Assembly: GCA_947646735.1 (NCBI GenBank)
Contig: CANTFK010000159.1
Location: 1-64,000, forward strand
Source of the DNA: Peronospora farinosa
Lineage: Eukaryota; Oomycota; Peronosporomycetes; Peronosporales; Peronosporaceae
Reading direction: 5' to 3'
DNA length: 64,000 nucleotides
A model generated the notes under the pieces. That model saw only the letters and a list, made by a program, of their open reading frames with translations. It was not told the origin of the DNA and searched no databases. Positions 22,966-34,902 of this stretch are shown piece after piece. Positions within the stretch are counted from its first letter, which is position 1. The number at the start of each line of letters is the position of its first letter. The position numbers were made by a program, and so were the translations under genes.

Positions 22966-23650
22966 ATGGTGCGCGTGCCCGGATCTTCGGAAGACGCGGG
23001 ATTTCACCGCGAGTCCCAAGACGATAAAGAGGCTCAAGTCAAGAAGGAGAACAAGACCGAAGAGCCACTGGAAGACCGATCGCCAGTGACTTAAGAAGAA
23101 AAAAACAAAGGATCGAAGAGCCGACCGGAACTTGGGAGGGGCCCGGTCAACATGGTCGAGGTTGAACTTATTGAAGAGAAACCTAAATACCCTCCCTATG
23201 TCCTCGTAGAGGGCACCTTGGGTCACGGTGCCTATCATGATCCAGAGGACCATCAGCCGACGGTGAAAACCGAGAGGCTAAGGTCCCCGAACAAACAAAA
23301 CAAGATCGCGCAATACAAGCCGACGAAGTTCCGGATGAAGGCACCCGGAAACACCAAGTAGATAGGCCTCGAGAAGTCAGGACTGGCATCATGGTCGGAC
23401 GCAGATGTTACGAAGGCCTATCACCAACGCAAGCTGAACGCATTCCTGGAGAGCGAACCCGTCGCGGAAACCCTCGAGATCCGGCTGCTGTACAGCTCAC
23501 TGGATCGGTGTCGACCCTACCACGGCTGCAGACCGTCACAGACGCGATCACCGCGCTGTTCACCCTCCTTCGAGAAGCGAACATGGTCGCAAGAAGGTTT
23601 GATTCGGACGACCTGCTTTCCCTGGGATTCGACAGAATCACAACGACGTG
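22966..23650 (+). pseudogene. gag: Element D Gag N-terminal region (broken)
   Basis: An ATG directly after the LTR opens MVRVPGSSEDAGFH, matching C and B, and closes at a TAA near 23094. Open pieces at 23152-23361 and 23391-23651 continue a charged leader and a Leu-rich helix (VTDAITALFTLLREANMVA) equivalent to C at 8790-8870. Premature stops separate the pieces. Confidence 0.6.
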
Positions 23651-25476
23651 AGAGAAAATCCGCAAACGTTTGGCGATCCTCGTCGGTACCACATTAGCAA
23701 AGGGAAACTTACCTCCGACGACTCACAAGCAAAAACCGTCCAGGGACAGCCAGATGACGCTTCAAGACATCGCGGTCCAACCATAAATGTATGGAGATAC
23801 CGGCCACCCATGGGCAAAGCAAGGTCTATTGCAACACCTGCCGTCAAGCGACCAGATTGCAGCAGGTCAGTGGTCACCCTGACCACTGACCTGCTAAAAT
23901 CTGCTCGCCAGGATCGTCTTCGACTGAATCAGTCACTAGGATGCCCCTGGGATCGATTGGGGCGGCGCAGCTCCAGGCCCGGGCGCGCAACGCGGAGCAA
24001 GAACCGCGAGCTCTCGAAACGGCGACGCGTGGCAAGAATGAAAATCATTCCGATTTTCAGCCAATGGAAAATCAACAAGAAAAAAAGTTGGAATTTGCTC
24101 TGCCCCGTGGCGAAGATGCTGGGGGGGAGCGCCTACCTACCCGGTAGGTGATCTGCAGACCCTCTTCGACGCGGCGATGGCAAGATTTTTGAATGAACGT
24201 CAAGTACCTCGGGCACACCCTAACGGGAGTGTAGCAGGAGGAAGACCAGAGGCGCAAAGGACGACCGCCCATCATGACCAGCATCCTGGCATACAAATGC
24301 CAAGAGGTCACACGATGACCGACGTCGACATGGAATCCGTCGGCTCCTGTGAGTTCGACTCTGACAACATGGATTTGAGGGGACCTCCGTCGATGATGGC
24401 GAATGTCGCGCTGGGACAGATGCCAAATATGGTCCCTCGCATCAAATTCTCGGCGACCTCGGATCTCAGAGAATTTCATGGAAGAGACCAAGACGAAGAC
24501 AGAGCGCGCAGCTGGGTATCAACGGTCAAGACAGCATCTATAAGAGACCAAGCACCAGATGATGAACGATGTCTCGTTTTTGGAGGATTGCTGACTGGAC
24601 AGGCGCAGAATTGGTACCGTCAACTGGGTCGCTCAGTCCGAGGAAACTGGAAGGACCTAATGCAAGAATTCATGATTCGGTTCTGTGACACGGGGGTACC
24701 AGTCGCCCGCCAGTACTACCATGCGAAGAAAAGGTCGGAAGAGGCACCGCTGGATTATCTGTACCGCCTGAATGTGCTTGGGCTCAGGGTGAAGATGAAG
24801 ATTAAGGATGGGTCGCCCACGGTTTAGAAGGATCATGTCGATCACTACATTTTAACGGTGAACGACCCGGAGCTAGCAGACAAGTTGACTATGTTGCGTC
24901 TGGCGGACGTGGAAGAATTGGAGGAAGTATTGACAGCATGTCAGCGGACGAAGGCACGACGAGGCAAGATGTTGTTTGGATCAAACAAGTTTCGTCAGAA
25001 AGCATCCGCGCTACCGGACAGACCGAGAGATATGAATCGCCGCTTCATACATGCAGTACGGACGCCCCTGGAAGACTCGAGCTCTGAAGATTCCAGCCCA
25101 GACTCTTCGGAGAACGAAGGAGACATAAGACGAGTCTACCTTATGGAGAAAGAAGCAGGGAGAAACCCAAGTGTGAGGTTCTCAAAGAATCTACCGAGTA
25201 GGGAGGCCGACCAACATCACCAGGCAGTAGACGCGTGCATATTGCGGGTCCAATAAACATGGAGATCTGAATTGCTGGAAAAGATTGACCTGCGACTGCT
25301 GTGGAAGGAAGGGTCACCCATCAGATCGCTGCCTGTTTGTATGCCGGGGTTGTGGAGAGATTCACGAGATCGGGAAGTGCCAGATGGAGGAGTTCTATAA
25401 TTTGTTCCGTCAATGGTACAACCCAGCCAAGCATGAAGGGATGTTCCCGGAGAAACTCGAGAAGATGGCAAATTAG
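23648..25476 (+). pseudogene. gag: Element D Gag core and zinc knuckle (broken)
   Basis: The frame 24177-24827 carries the Gag core (HGRDQDEDRARSWVS, then GLLTGQAQNWYRQLGR, then LDYLYRLNVLGL), interrupted by one TAG at 24825 and resuming 24858-25256. A zinc knuckle region follows at 25285-25476 (CDCCGRKGHPSDRC, then CRGCGEIHEIGKC). Upstream, 23648-24151 is a degraded basic stretch. Very similar to element C at protein level, but with GACC/GGTC where C has GATC. Confidence 0.8.
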
Positions 25477-25559
25477 GACGCTCGCCAGGTTGGAATTTGG
25501 TACGAGCCGAGCGTTCTAGTTGTTGTATCTTTGCATATGTGGAAAAACAGCCCTAGGAG

Positions 25560-26680
25560 GAGATGGGTATTCCAGTTAAGATTGGAAATATATCGAAGAT
25601 TGGAAATTACCCTGTGGTCCATGTTGCTTCTTTGAATGAGCCTAATAATTTTGTTCGAGAAAATGCAGTGATGGAGTTGGACTTATTGCCAGGCGAGTTT
25701 AGGGGGTAATGGAAATACCACACCCCTAATAAATGGTTCCGGCAAGCGAAAGCCTCTGGAAAGGTCAACAACGACCATGCAAATTTGTTGTTCGATAATG
25801 ACGCCGAGATATCCATTCTGGATATCGCCTTTGCTCGTAAGGTAGGTTGCCAAATTGATGAAATTGAACGACAAGAATGTATTGGTATTGGGGAATCCGT
25901 AAACATCACGGAGGGACGCACTCGCATCAAGGTCACTCTGAATGGGAACTTGGTGTACATCTTTAAGGTGTGGGTAGGCTCTATGATAGGCCAAGATGCA
26001 ATTTTGGGGATGGACTTCATGGTCTCAGCCGGTATCCGATTAGACTTGGCCGACGGAACTCTCTGTCTCCCCGATGAAGTTCGAGTACAATTGACCGGGC
26101 GAAGGACACTGTACAATACTCGAGTATCGGATGTGAAGCTGGGTCGGTATGTACAGATATCCGTTGGAGGATGTACGGAAGTGCCTCTCAAAAGGTTGAC
26201 CTCAGAACAGTGGAAATTGTGGGTCACGAGAGGCGAACGATGGGTGACCACCATGACACAAGGGATAGGGCGTCGACAGATTTTGAAGATAACCAACGTC
26301 AGCCCTCTCTCCTTAACATTGCACGAAGATACCAAGATAGGTATGTGGTTGACCGGGGATCAAGTTCCGAGAACGCCAGGGTTTGTCTCGGTGGGCTCTC
26401 GAAGATATGCGGAATGGCTAAATCTGGCTTATGAATCTACCACTGACCAAGTCGACCATCAGGTCGACCCAATGAAAGAGGAAAAGGGACCACTAGTGGA
26501 GAGACCAGAGTATAAGATTCCGTCACACATTTTACAGCGACCAGCGGCCCCAGCCCCAATGATGAATATGGCACATCAACCGGTACCCGACAGAGAAAAA
26601 CAATCGTGCGAAGAGAAGGTGAATGGCAGGAGGGGTCTACCCAGGAGCGGAGTGTATCTAAAGAAGACCTACATGCAGTG
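25560..26680 (+). pseudogene. Element D protease and linker, catalytic motif altered
   Basis: The frame 25785-26681 is colinear with C across the solo LTR site. The catalytic motif reads LLFDNDAEISILD where C has LLDSGAEVSIVD, so Ser-Gly is replaced by Asn-Asp and the enzyme is probably dead. AILGMDFMVSAG is retained. The C-terminal half with VGSRRYAEWLNLAYE is the protease-RT linker. An upstream TAA at 25707 cuts it from Gag. Confidence 0.82.
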
Positions 26681-27690
26681 ATCACTACCAATGAGAAGGA
26701 AGCCAAACTGGTAGACTTGTTACAGGCAGATGACCAGGTGTGTTCGTTCGAGAGTGGGAAACTTTGGGCCGAGGACATAAAACAAGGATGGGCGGTCATA
26801 CCGGAAGTGGAACCCTCATCCGAAGGTATTGAGTTAGAAGATATACAGATTCCTGATCCAGATGAGAACACTCCTGAAGAGGTGTACCGGTTACGACAAA
26901 TAATATGGAAGAAGCGACATCTGTTGATGGGGAAAAATAACGCCTTACCCCCGGCAGCCCGAGGAGCGATATGCGATATCGATGTGGGGAATGCAAGGCC
27001 GATCGCGCAACGCGTACGGAAGGTGGCCCCTCAATTCAGAGAGAAGTCGGCCGACCTGATCAAGGGACTGTTATCGGCAAAGATTATTCAGCCTTCCACC
27101 TCGCCGTGGACCAGCCCAATTGTGATTATCGTGAAGAAGAACGGGGCTCGATATCCGATTGTGTATCGATTATCGGTTGATGAATGATCGCACTCAGCTT
27201 ATGGTCTACCCTATGCCGTTGATTAACGAATTATTGGAGGACCTGGACGGAGCTTTGTGGTACTGTTCTCTTGACATGGCGAGTGGTTTTTGGGTCGTTA
27301 GTATGACCGAAAGGGCGAGACTAATCTCGGCGTTCGTTACGCCACTAGGATTATTTTAATGGCTTCGGATGCCTTTTGGGCTTAAGAATGCGCCTCAGAT
27401 ATATCAAAGGTTGTTGTATTATGCGTTATATGGATTTTTACGGATTTCTCCAGGGACTACCCCAGAGGAATCAGAAGATTTGTTTGCAGTAGGGGAACCG
27501 GATGCAAAATCGGGTCCCTCGATATTGAGTCGACGGTCATACATTGACGAAATACGTTTTCCGGCCGAATCGTGGGATTTATTATGCCAGAAAGTGGAGC
27601 GGCTGCTAGACGTGTGTGACTATTGGAATTTGTTGGTCGGTGCAGTCAAGAGCACGTGAGGGTGTCGGAAGGTCGATTACCTTGGACATC
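26606..27690 (+). pseudogene. pol: Element D reverse transcriptase (broken)
   Basis: 26606-27187 covers the linker and RT fingers (PQFREKSADLIKGLLSAKII, then WTSPIVIIVKKNG). A frame change near 27160 leads to 27159-27359 with SLDMASGFWVV; a TAA at 27357 and then 27369-27659 with MPFGLKNAPQIYQR. The active site reads RRSYIDEIRFP, so the second catalytic Asp is Glu; C has the first one changed. A TGA at 27657 cuts the connection domain. Confidence 0.85.
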
Positions 27691-27692
27691 GG

Positions 27693-28992
27693 GTGTCCAA
27701 AGAGGGACTAGAAGACCACCCAAAAGACCTTCAGTCTTTGGTTGACCTACCTTTACCGACAACGCTGAAGGCTATGCAATCATTTCTTGAAAGCCTAAAT
27801 TATTGCAGCAGATATATTGAAGATTATGCCGTATACGCGTCGATCCTCTACGAACTGAGAGAGAAGGATTTCTACGCGTGGAGGTGCAAGTTGAAGGCTA
27901 ACGATGGAGTGATGGCCAAGGGAGAAGACGAAGAAAAATGGTCGAAAGTACAAGTAGCGTTCGCCATTCTCAAGAACAAGATTGCTACAGCACCCATTCT
28001 ACGACATTTCGACCCGGCTAAAGAAGCGGTTATTATTGTATACGCAATTGAATGGGCCATCTTGGCTTCATTGGTGCAGAATTACGACGGCCTGTATATG
28101 CCGGTAATGTTCACGAGCCGAACCCTCAAGTCTAACGAGTTGAACTATAGCACAGTGGAAAAGGAAGTGTTGGCGTTGTTACGGGTATTGGAGACTTGCT
28201 TCACGATGTTGGTCACCCGACCTCTCAAGGTTCTGATGAGACATTTGTCTAGTGAAGTCTTCGGGGTTGCAAGGTCGCTTGGGAAATTGGGCCGCTTTCT
28301 TGTCCCAGTGGACTTTGGAGATTGTGAAATGCAAGAAAGGCGAGGACCAGGTACTGAGGGCGTTAGCAGCCAGTATTACGCCTCGAGAGAATGTAGACTC
28401 AATTCTGTCGTCAATTGCTCCCAAGAAGCAATCCAGGCAAGCGGTCGACCTACCTACGCCCACAGTGGAACTAAACGAAGAACTGTATGTGATGAGTTTC
28501 GATGGGTCGGCCCAGGTGAAGCAAGGAGGAGGTGCCTGCAGCGATATTGTGTGGAGACTCCCTGCATGGACTATAGTCGCAGCTGCGTCGCAATATCTCG
28601 ACAAGTCTACAATGAATGAGGCTGAATATGAGGGCATGTTACTGGGTTTTGACCTGTTGGAGCCAATGGAGCGACGGCGTTTGATTATCTGTGGAGACTC
28701 CAATTTGGGTATAAGGCAGATGCGTGGAGAGATTGAGTGCAAAGCTTCAGGTTTATCCCCGTTTCGGGCCAAGGCATTGAGTAAGCTTCAGTCGTGGACC
28801 ACCCACGCAGTCTTACATGTGAAACGAGACTGGAATCAGAGCGCAGACCAGTTGGCCAGTGCGGCTTTACATCAGCAGCAAGGGGTCGAGTCGATACCGA
28901 AAGGAGAGTGGCCAGGTCTAGAAGCAATCAATCGACTGCCAGAGGTGTTGGTCCCTAGAGACCGGGGTCATCGGTCAAGGTATCCGCGGTGA
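27693..28992 (+). pseudogene. Element D dual RNase H
   Basis: 27693-28230 holds the RT connection (SLNYCSRYIEDYAVYAS) and Ty3 RNase H (TAPILRHFDPAKEAVIIVYAIE, then TFSRTLKSNELNYSTVEKE-like). A frame change near 28250 leads to 28252-28992, which carries the second, archaeal/plant-like RNase H: MSFDGSAQVK, NEAEYEGMLLGFDLL, ICGDSNLGIRQMRGEI and WNQSADQLAS. All four acidic positions are present, so this module is the best preserved enzyme in D. Confidence 0.87.
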
Positions 28993-29043
28993 CGAGGTCA
29001 CGGTTCCCCGTCAGAATATCTGGAGAGGTCATGCAAAGAAGAT

Positions 29044-30509
29044 GTGGTACAACAACTCCGGATGGATAGGATCCGAGATGCGCAAGAAGAGGAGAGCTGG
29101 GTACGCGAGTTGAAGGCATATTGGAAGGGAGACTGGGAATACTTGTCAGTGGAATCGGCCAGAAACTGCAGCAAAATGTCGGAAGATTACGAGATAAGTA
29201 AAGAAGGATTGCTGGTGTACTGCCCCGGCCAGAGGATCAAGGGAGACGACCGAGACATAACTGCCAGATTGGTGATACCTGAGAGTCTCCAAGCCGACGT
29301 CCTAAATCATTATCATGCGAGTTTGGAAGGCGGACATCAAGTAATCGTGCGTACCTATCATCGGATTCGACGATATTGTCATTGGAGAGATCTATTTCGG
29401 AGTGTTCAGAGATCTGTGGGTCTGTGCGTGGATTGTGAGACTGGGAAAGGGAGGCCCACCTTACAAGGGAAGTCTCCGGGGAATGTTGAAGCGACGTACT
29501 CTTTCCAAATCATCGCGATGGACCATATACCCTCTTTCACCAAGTCGTATAAAGATATACGGAACTACTGATCTGGGTCGACCTGTTCACAGGTTATGTG
29601 ATGGCTAAGGCTAGTGCGTCACGGACAGCCCAGACCGTAGCTGAGGGATATGAAGAATGTGTTTTAGGCCGTTTTGGCGCCAGTGAGACGATCCGTCACG
29701 ATCGGGAACCGGGGTTTGTGTCGGACTTCTTCCGAGAATTTAGCCGCATGGTGGGTCAACGTCAGAGAGCGACCATGGCCTGCCGACCTCAAGCGAACGG
29801 CACTGCGGATAGAATGGTACAGACTCTAACAAGATCGCTCAAGATGTACGTAGCCGACGTGGGACAGCGTGACTGGGATGAATACGCGGAACGTTTAACG
29901 TTCACGTTAAACACGGTTCAAGACAGAGTACGGGAGGAAACACCGTTCTATCTGGTACATGGTAGGGATGCTAGGACCACTCTTGAGGCTATGTTACCGT
30001 TGGTGAACACTCGACGTCGAGAATTAGGACCTCGGAAATGGAGATATCGAATTCAGAGCCATTATCAGCGAGCAAGAGACCAAGTCAACGTGAATTTTCG
30101 TGCGGCTAGTCAGTCTCGGGTGCAAGCGCAAAATGAAAAGGTAGTCGGCCACGAAATTCAGCCAGGGGCCCGGGTATGGCTATACTTATACCGGGTGAAA
30201 GAGGGGTATGCCAAAAAATTGGCCCACCTATGGCACGGACCGTTTCGAGTCCGGGAACTAGTTGGAGATCATGCGGTACGTCTGGAGTTACGAGGTACAG
30301 AATACAGACTATTCCCAATCGTGCACATCTCCAAGCTCAAGCCCGTCAGAGAGTTCCCCGATCGGCCTATCAGCGAGCTGAAAGTGGATGAAACATATCG
30401 AGCTGACTTCAGCGAATGTCTGTTACCAGAAGACAGCTGGGTGCGGGAATTGGAAGAAGGCGAGTATGAAGTTGTAGCGAAGCGAAGGAGTGAGTTTGGC
30501 AAAGTGTGA
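29044..30509 (+). pseudogene. Element D integrase, chromodomain lost
   Basis: 29044-29571 gives the zinc domain (HYHASLEGGHQVIVRTYHR with CVDCETGKG) and the first catalytic Asp (AMDHIPSFTK); a stop at 29569 interrupts. 29598-30509 resumes with IRHDREPGFVSD and GTADRMVQTL, so the catalytic Glu is Asp here. The barrel WHGPFRVRELVGD and HISKLKPVREF follow. The frame ends at 30507 just after EEGEYEV, where element C goes on into a chromodomain. Confidence 0.85.
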
Positions 30510-30736
30510 TCGCATATTTTCGGTTAAGTCCGAAATGGCCAATATTGATGAGTCGCGATCTCGCAGAAAGGTTTCAAGATGACGTCAAATGGGATGGAAA
30601 ACAGTGAATGGTGGAGTTTGCAGTTCTATGTGGGGTAATTATGGCCTAGAAACTACGCAATTGCGATCTCCAGTATTTTTCGATGGCGATCCGCGTGAAC
30701 GCGATCGCTAAGAAGGAGGATTGGTACATCCAAGTA
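30510..30736 (+). other. Junction between element D pol and a C-type 3' end
   Basis: After the integrase stop the sequence changes style: GATC sites become frequent and no chromodomain frame is seen. AAGAAGGAGGATTGGTACAT near 30710 resembles the post-chromodomain sequence of C (16710-16730). It looks like the recombination point between a D-type body and a C-type tail. Confidence 0.45.
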
Positions 30737-31711
30737 TGTGGAAGACGGTCTGGTGTGGATCACGTCGCTATGGAATGTGGTGGACATGACACATCATATA
30801 GATGGATCATCTCACATGACCCGAGGATCAGTGAAGAGGACAAGTCGTGATCCGGCGGACCGCAATCCGATACTAATAATTCGTACCGCGATCCGATACT
30901 AAAATAAGTACGGCGATCCGATATTAATTATTAGTACCGCGATTCGATACTAATTATTTAGTACCGCGATCCGATACTAATTATTAGTACCGCGATCCGA
31001 TACAAAAATGGTATTAGGTCCGAGCGAGGTAGCGATCCAGATCGCGGCGATATTGGAGTGGACCACATTACAAGATCTTATTTTTCCGAAAGGGTGATAC
31101 GTGGCAATAGATCCTGAGCTACAGATAGTCAAGATCATAGGTTTTGGTATTTGATTGGTTAACATTAATAGAGTTCAATTTGCTTATAAGTACACGTGTC
31201 GACTTCTCTTCCGGGCAGGATTCTTTGGCCTCCCGACGTCTCAAGGAAGTCTACCTACTACGCAAGTCATATCCCTGGATTGTTTGGCCAGGGATTGCAA
31301 GAATTCTCAACAAAACAACTCAAGCTGCGATTGGACGCAGAGGACATAAGAAGCCCAGATACAAGATCGCGAGACGGCTCAAGTGGTCAGAAGGCAAGCG
31401 AATCAAGTATCTACATTTTTGGACAAGGCGATCTCAAGGGAGATCAGGGCGACTCAAATAGAGCACCCCAAGAAAAACTGCGATCGTGTGAGGAATTCCA
31501 CTCGATCGCCCCCCCACCTATCCCTAACACAATCAATTTCAACATCGACTCAAGTCTACCGAGAAGAGAGCAACCCGCCCTACTGACGGGTACACAAGGT
31601 GAGGAAGGCTATACACACGAAATCGGGGTACCCCCTCCGTTAGTCGGTCGTCTGGGCGCCAGTGGAGAGTTGGGATCGCATCAGCAATTTTGCGAATCCC
31701 ACTCCACCACA
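30737..31711 (+). mobile_element. C-type LTR at the right end of element D
   Basis: Starts at a candidate TGTGGAAGACGG and ends CCACTCCACCACA at 31711. The right half is homologous to the C 5' LTR (compare 31081-31711 with 7490-8144), not to the D 5' LTR. It contains a small minisatellite (30845-31010) of CGATCCGATACTAATTATTAG units. It abuts the minus-strand RT of A3. The left boundary is uncertain. Confidence 0.7.
30845..31010. repeat. CGATCCGATACTAAT minisatellite
   Basis: Six or so imperfect units of about 26 bp (CGATCCGATACTAATTATTAGTACCG). It is another family-specific variable array inside a C-type LTR. Confidence 0.85.
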
Positions 31712-32799
31712 GAATTGGCGCAGATCCTTCACATTACGTGGGACTGGCCATTCCTTTACAGCCTTTACCTTTTCTGGGTCTGCTCGTACACCATGTGCAC
31801 CTACGATGCAGCCCAGTACCGGTATCTCGGGGACCCCTATTACGCACTTTTGCAAGTTCACGTATAATTGGGCGTCACCCAGAGTCTGCAACACAGCGTC
31901 TAAATGACGCTTGTGCGACTCTATCGCACTCAGACCGTCCTCCGCCCTACTATGCACGAATACATCGTCAAAGTAATGGGGCGCGTAGGCACGGTGCTGA
32001 CGCATCACGTGAGCCACCACTCGGTTGAATGTTGCCGGAGCATTTTTCAATCCTTGTGGCATCACAAGCCACTCCCACAGCATACCGCTTGGGGTGCTTA
32101 CTGCCGTTTTGGCTACACCGGTATCTCTCATGAGAACCTGATAGTAGCCATCCTTCAGATCAACGCGGAAAAGATACTTGACTTTCCCATGGAATTCAAC
32201 AAGACATCTTTCCGCGGGATCGGCGTTTGAGCCGGGATGGTGGCCGTGTTCAGCTTATTATAAGCATGAACCACGCGCCATCCACCCGTGGCTTTACGCA
32301 CACAGAAGGTCGGGCTGCAGTGAGGCGACTTGCTCTCATGTACATGTCCCGCCTTGGCTCGCTTGTCGAAGAACTCATCGATGTAATCGACTTGTTCCTT
32401 CGGCAACGGCCATTGCCTGGTCACACAATACTTGGTGCCAGGCTCCAGGTCAATCTCGTGCCTGATGTCTCTATCGGCCGGTAGGCAGCTCGGCACTTCT
32501 GCTGGAAACACATCACGGTGTTTCCACAGAACATCATAGAACGGACTGTCCTTCAAGGCATACCAGCCTTGAGCAGCGAACCGTTTCTTTTTGTCGGTCT
32601 CCAAGACGCTCTCATCCATTGTGGATGAAGAGCAACAGTCCACCACGTTCTCTTCTGGAACTGGTGCGACTATCTCGTGGATCTTTCCTTCCTTTAGTTC
32701 GGACAGGAACAGATCCCACGTCATCTCCGAGAGATTTACTATCTCCTCGGCAGATGCCAAGACAAGTTGGAGCACCTCAACTAAGGATACCTCCGGCAT
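31712..32799 (-). pseudogene. pol: A3 reverse transcriptase, truncated and frameshifted
   Basis: 32799-32155 gives linker and RT fingers (DLEPGTKYCVTRQWPLPKE-like, then SPTFCVRKATGGWRVVHAYN). A frame change at about 32140 leads to 32131-31712, with WLVMPQGLKNAPATFNR and the intact catalytic YFDDVFVHS. The protein ends at KEWPVPRNVKDLRQFCG where the C-type LTR begins. RNase H and integrase are missing. Confidence 0.88.
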
Positions 32800-33011
32800 T
32801 TTGTCTTCGACGGCCTCGAACAGCTCGCTCGTAGGTCCTCTTGGACCGAGACTGATCCAAGGGTCACTCGTTTCGACGTGCCCTTGATCGTCTTAATACG
32901 TCTGGTGCTCGTTCTTCGAGTCACCACGACCTTTGACCTGGAAGAAGGTGTCGTTGCTATCTCAGCTAACGCACTCCTTCCAACCACACCAGGCTCTTGG
33001 CTCTGTGCCGG

Positions 33012-33728
33012 TTATTGTGGCGCTTGACTTGCTGTCAGCCCACCATCAACTGCCACAGGCTCTCGGCTCTGTGCAGGACTATTGGACGCATGACTACCTG
33101 TCATCGCCCCATTCACTACACCAGTCTTTTCGAGCTGGGTAGGAATATGTGTCACCTGGCTTTCCGCCAGTGCACTCACAACTACACCACTTCTTTCGAG
33201 CTGGGTAGTTCCTGGTGTCGATTGACATACCGTCATCGCACCCTCGACTGTGTTGGACACAGCATCAGTCACATAAGCCTCTCGCAAGAGCACATCCTTT
33301 CCGGTGTCTTGCGTAGAGCTAGCGACTGTGCGTGTACGCCAGTCTATCCATGGTTGGTGTTTAGCCAACCAAAGCATGCCTAAGATGAGGTCGTACGGAC
33401 TCTCCATACCTAGCACTGTGAACTTCTCTTTACAAGAGAAGTCACTGAAACTGAAGGCGAGTTCAACTTGAACTCCCTCCGATTTGACGAGCGCGCCGTT
33501 CGCTAAACGAACGATCGCCTCTTCTTGCTTGCCATCCTGGCAAAGCGACTCATAACTCGCCGGTCTCCTTTTCAGAGCCGCGAGTTTCACAAAGTTTTGT
33601 GATGCACCCGAATCCACGAGAAGGGTCATCACTTGGTCATAGCCTCGTACTCGAGCGCTATAGACCAAAAGGGTTGAGGTCTGACCTTTCGGAACCTCAG
33701 GGACTATGCTACCCATTTGTTCGATCAC
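33012..33728 (-). pseudogene. A3 aspartic protease
   Basis: A 238-residue minus frame containing TLLVDSGASQNFV (catalytic DSG) and DLILGMLWLAKHQPWIDW, the pattern of Ty3 retropepsins. The C-terminal third (33240-33012) is a repeat-like segment of SQVTHIPTQLEKTGVV type. It lies in another frame than Gag and just downstream of it, as is usual for Gag-Pol frameshifting. Intact on its own, but the element lacks the 3' half. Confidence 0.85.
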
Positions 33729-33778
33729 TCTGAACTTAGGGGTAGCTTCAGAGTCCGCGACAGTAAAGCATCCCGCCC

Positions 33779-34876
33779 CTACTGCGCTCCCGCATTTCCC
33801 GACCCATCTTGGGCAGGTGCTGAACCCGTGCGTCGTGCACTCTGGTTTTTCGCACCTCCCTTCGGGTTGGGGGACCTTTTGCTGGCTGCCTTATCACCAG
33901 CAGCTACTTTGGCATAGCAGCGAGCCATCATATGGCCTCGCTTGCCGCACTTGTAGCAGATCACATCTGCATTGCCTAACTCCATAGGAGTGGCATCAGA
34001 CTTCTCGGTCGACGGCCTGTAATAGGCTGTCGCCGAGGCGCTGTTGTAGGATTGTTCCTCAACTAAGGCAATGTCAATTGCCTCTTCCATCGTCGCTGGC
34101 ACCTTTCTGAAAAGGGCCTGACGCGATGGGCCGTGCCTAAGTCCATTCATGAACGTGGCTACCTTGATACGCTCTGGTATCGGTTCCCCATTGATGGACG
34201 CCGACAGCGAACGCATCTCCTGCAGAAACTCTTGCAGAGAGCGTTTCGCCTGTCGTGGTCCAAAGAAGCGCGCCATAAGCAACACTTCGTTGTTAGGCGG
34301 CTGATACATGGCGTGAATCTTTGCCTTAAAGATCGCCCATGATGGAAATGCATCAGCATTAGCCATCAGCGCAGAGTATGCCCACTCTGACGCTTTGCCA
34401 CGCAAATTGGACATGGCATACGACACCATTCTGGTGTCGTCTTCGATGAGCTGCGCCACTCCACATTGATTAACTGCTAATATCCAGTGAACAATTGTGT
34501 GAGCGCTAGTTCCATCGAGCTTCGGAGGGTCCATCCGAATGGGCCTCGGTTGAGCAGGCCGGGCAGAGAGCGTCTCAACAGTTCTGTTGAGCGCCTCATT
34601 CCGTGCCTGCTCAAGCCTAAGCTCATCCTGAGTCTTAGTGATGGACTCAGCGGTGGCTTGGCTGTTTGCCTCGGACGCATTTCTACGCTGTCCGAGTACA
34701 AACGCCTCGAATTGCACCAACTGAGCAACATGTTGCTCAGGAGGACAATTTAGGAGATTGGCCAGTGCTTGTTCACCAAGTCCCTGCGCCATATGCTCTG
34801 CCACCTCCCTATGATGTTGGGGGAGGTGAGGGAAGTCACTCCAGTCCATATTAAGGACCATCTTAATCACACGCAC
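33779..34876 (-). CDS. gag: A3 Gag polyprotein
   Basis: A 365-residue minus frame, the most complete Gag here. The N-terminus is helical and Gln-rich (QHHREVAEHMAQGLGEQALA), the core carries GKASEWAYSALMANADAF and RAMYQPPNNEVLL-like residues, and a CX2CX4HX4C knuckle (CYKCGKRGHMMARC) lies near residue 310, followed by a basic Ser/Ala-rich tail. The same order is seen in A1 and, broken, in A2. It would form the particle shell and bind RNA. The start is 45 bp inside the LTR-proximal leader; the ATG at 34876 gives the longest frame. Confidence 0.88.
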   Translation of the reverse strand: MRVIKMVLNMDWSDFPHLPQHHREVAEHMAQGLGEQALANLLNCPPEQHVAQLVQFEAFVLGQRRNASEANSQATAESITKTQDELRLEQARNEALNRTVETLSARPAQPRPIRMDPPKLDGTSAHTIVHWILAVNQCGVAQLIEDDTRMVSYAMSNLRGKASEWAYSALMANADAFPSWAIFKAKIHAMYQPPNNEVLLMARFFGPRQAKRSLQEFLQEMRSLSASINGEPIPERIKVATFMNGLRHGPSRQALFRKVPATMEEAIDIALVEEQSYNSASATAYYRPSTEKSDATPMELGNADVICYKCGKRGHMMARCYAKVAAGDKAASKRSPNPKGGAKNQSARRTGSAPAQDGSGNAGAQ

Positions 34877-34902
34877 GCTCAGAGAGACGGGTCGTGGGAA
34901 GG

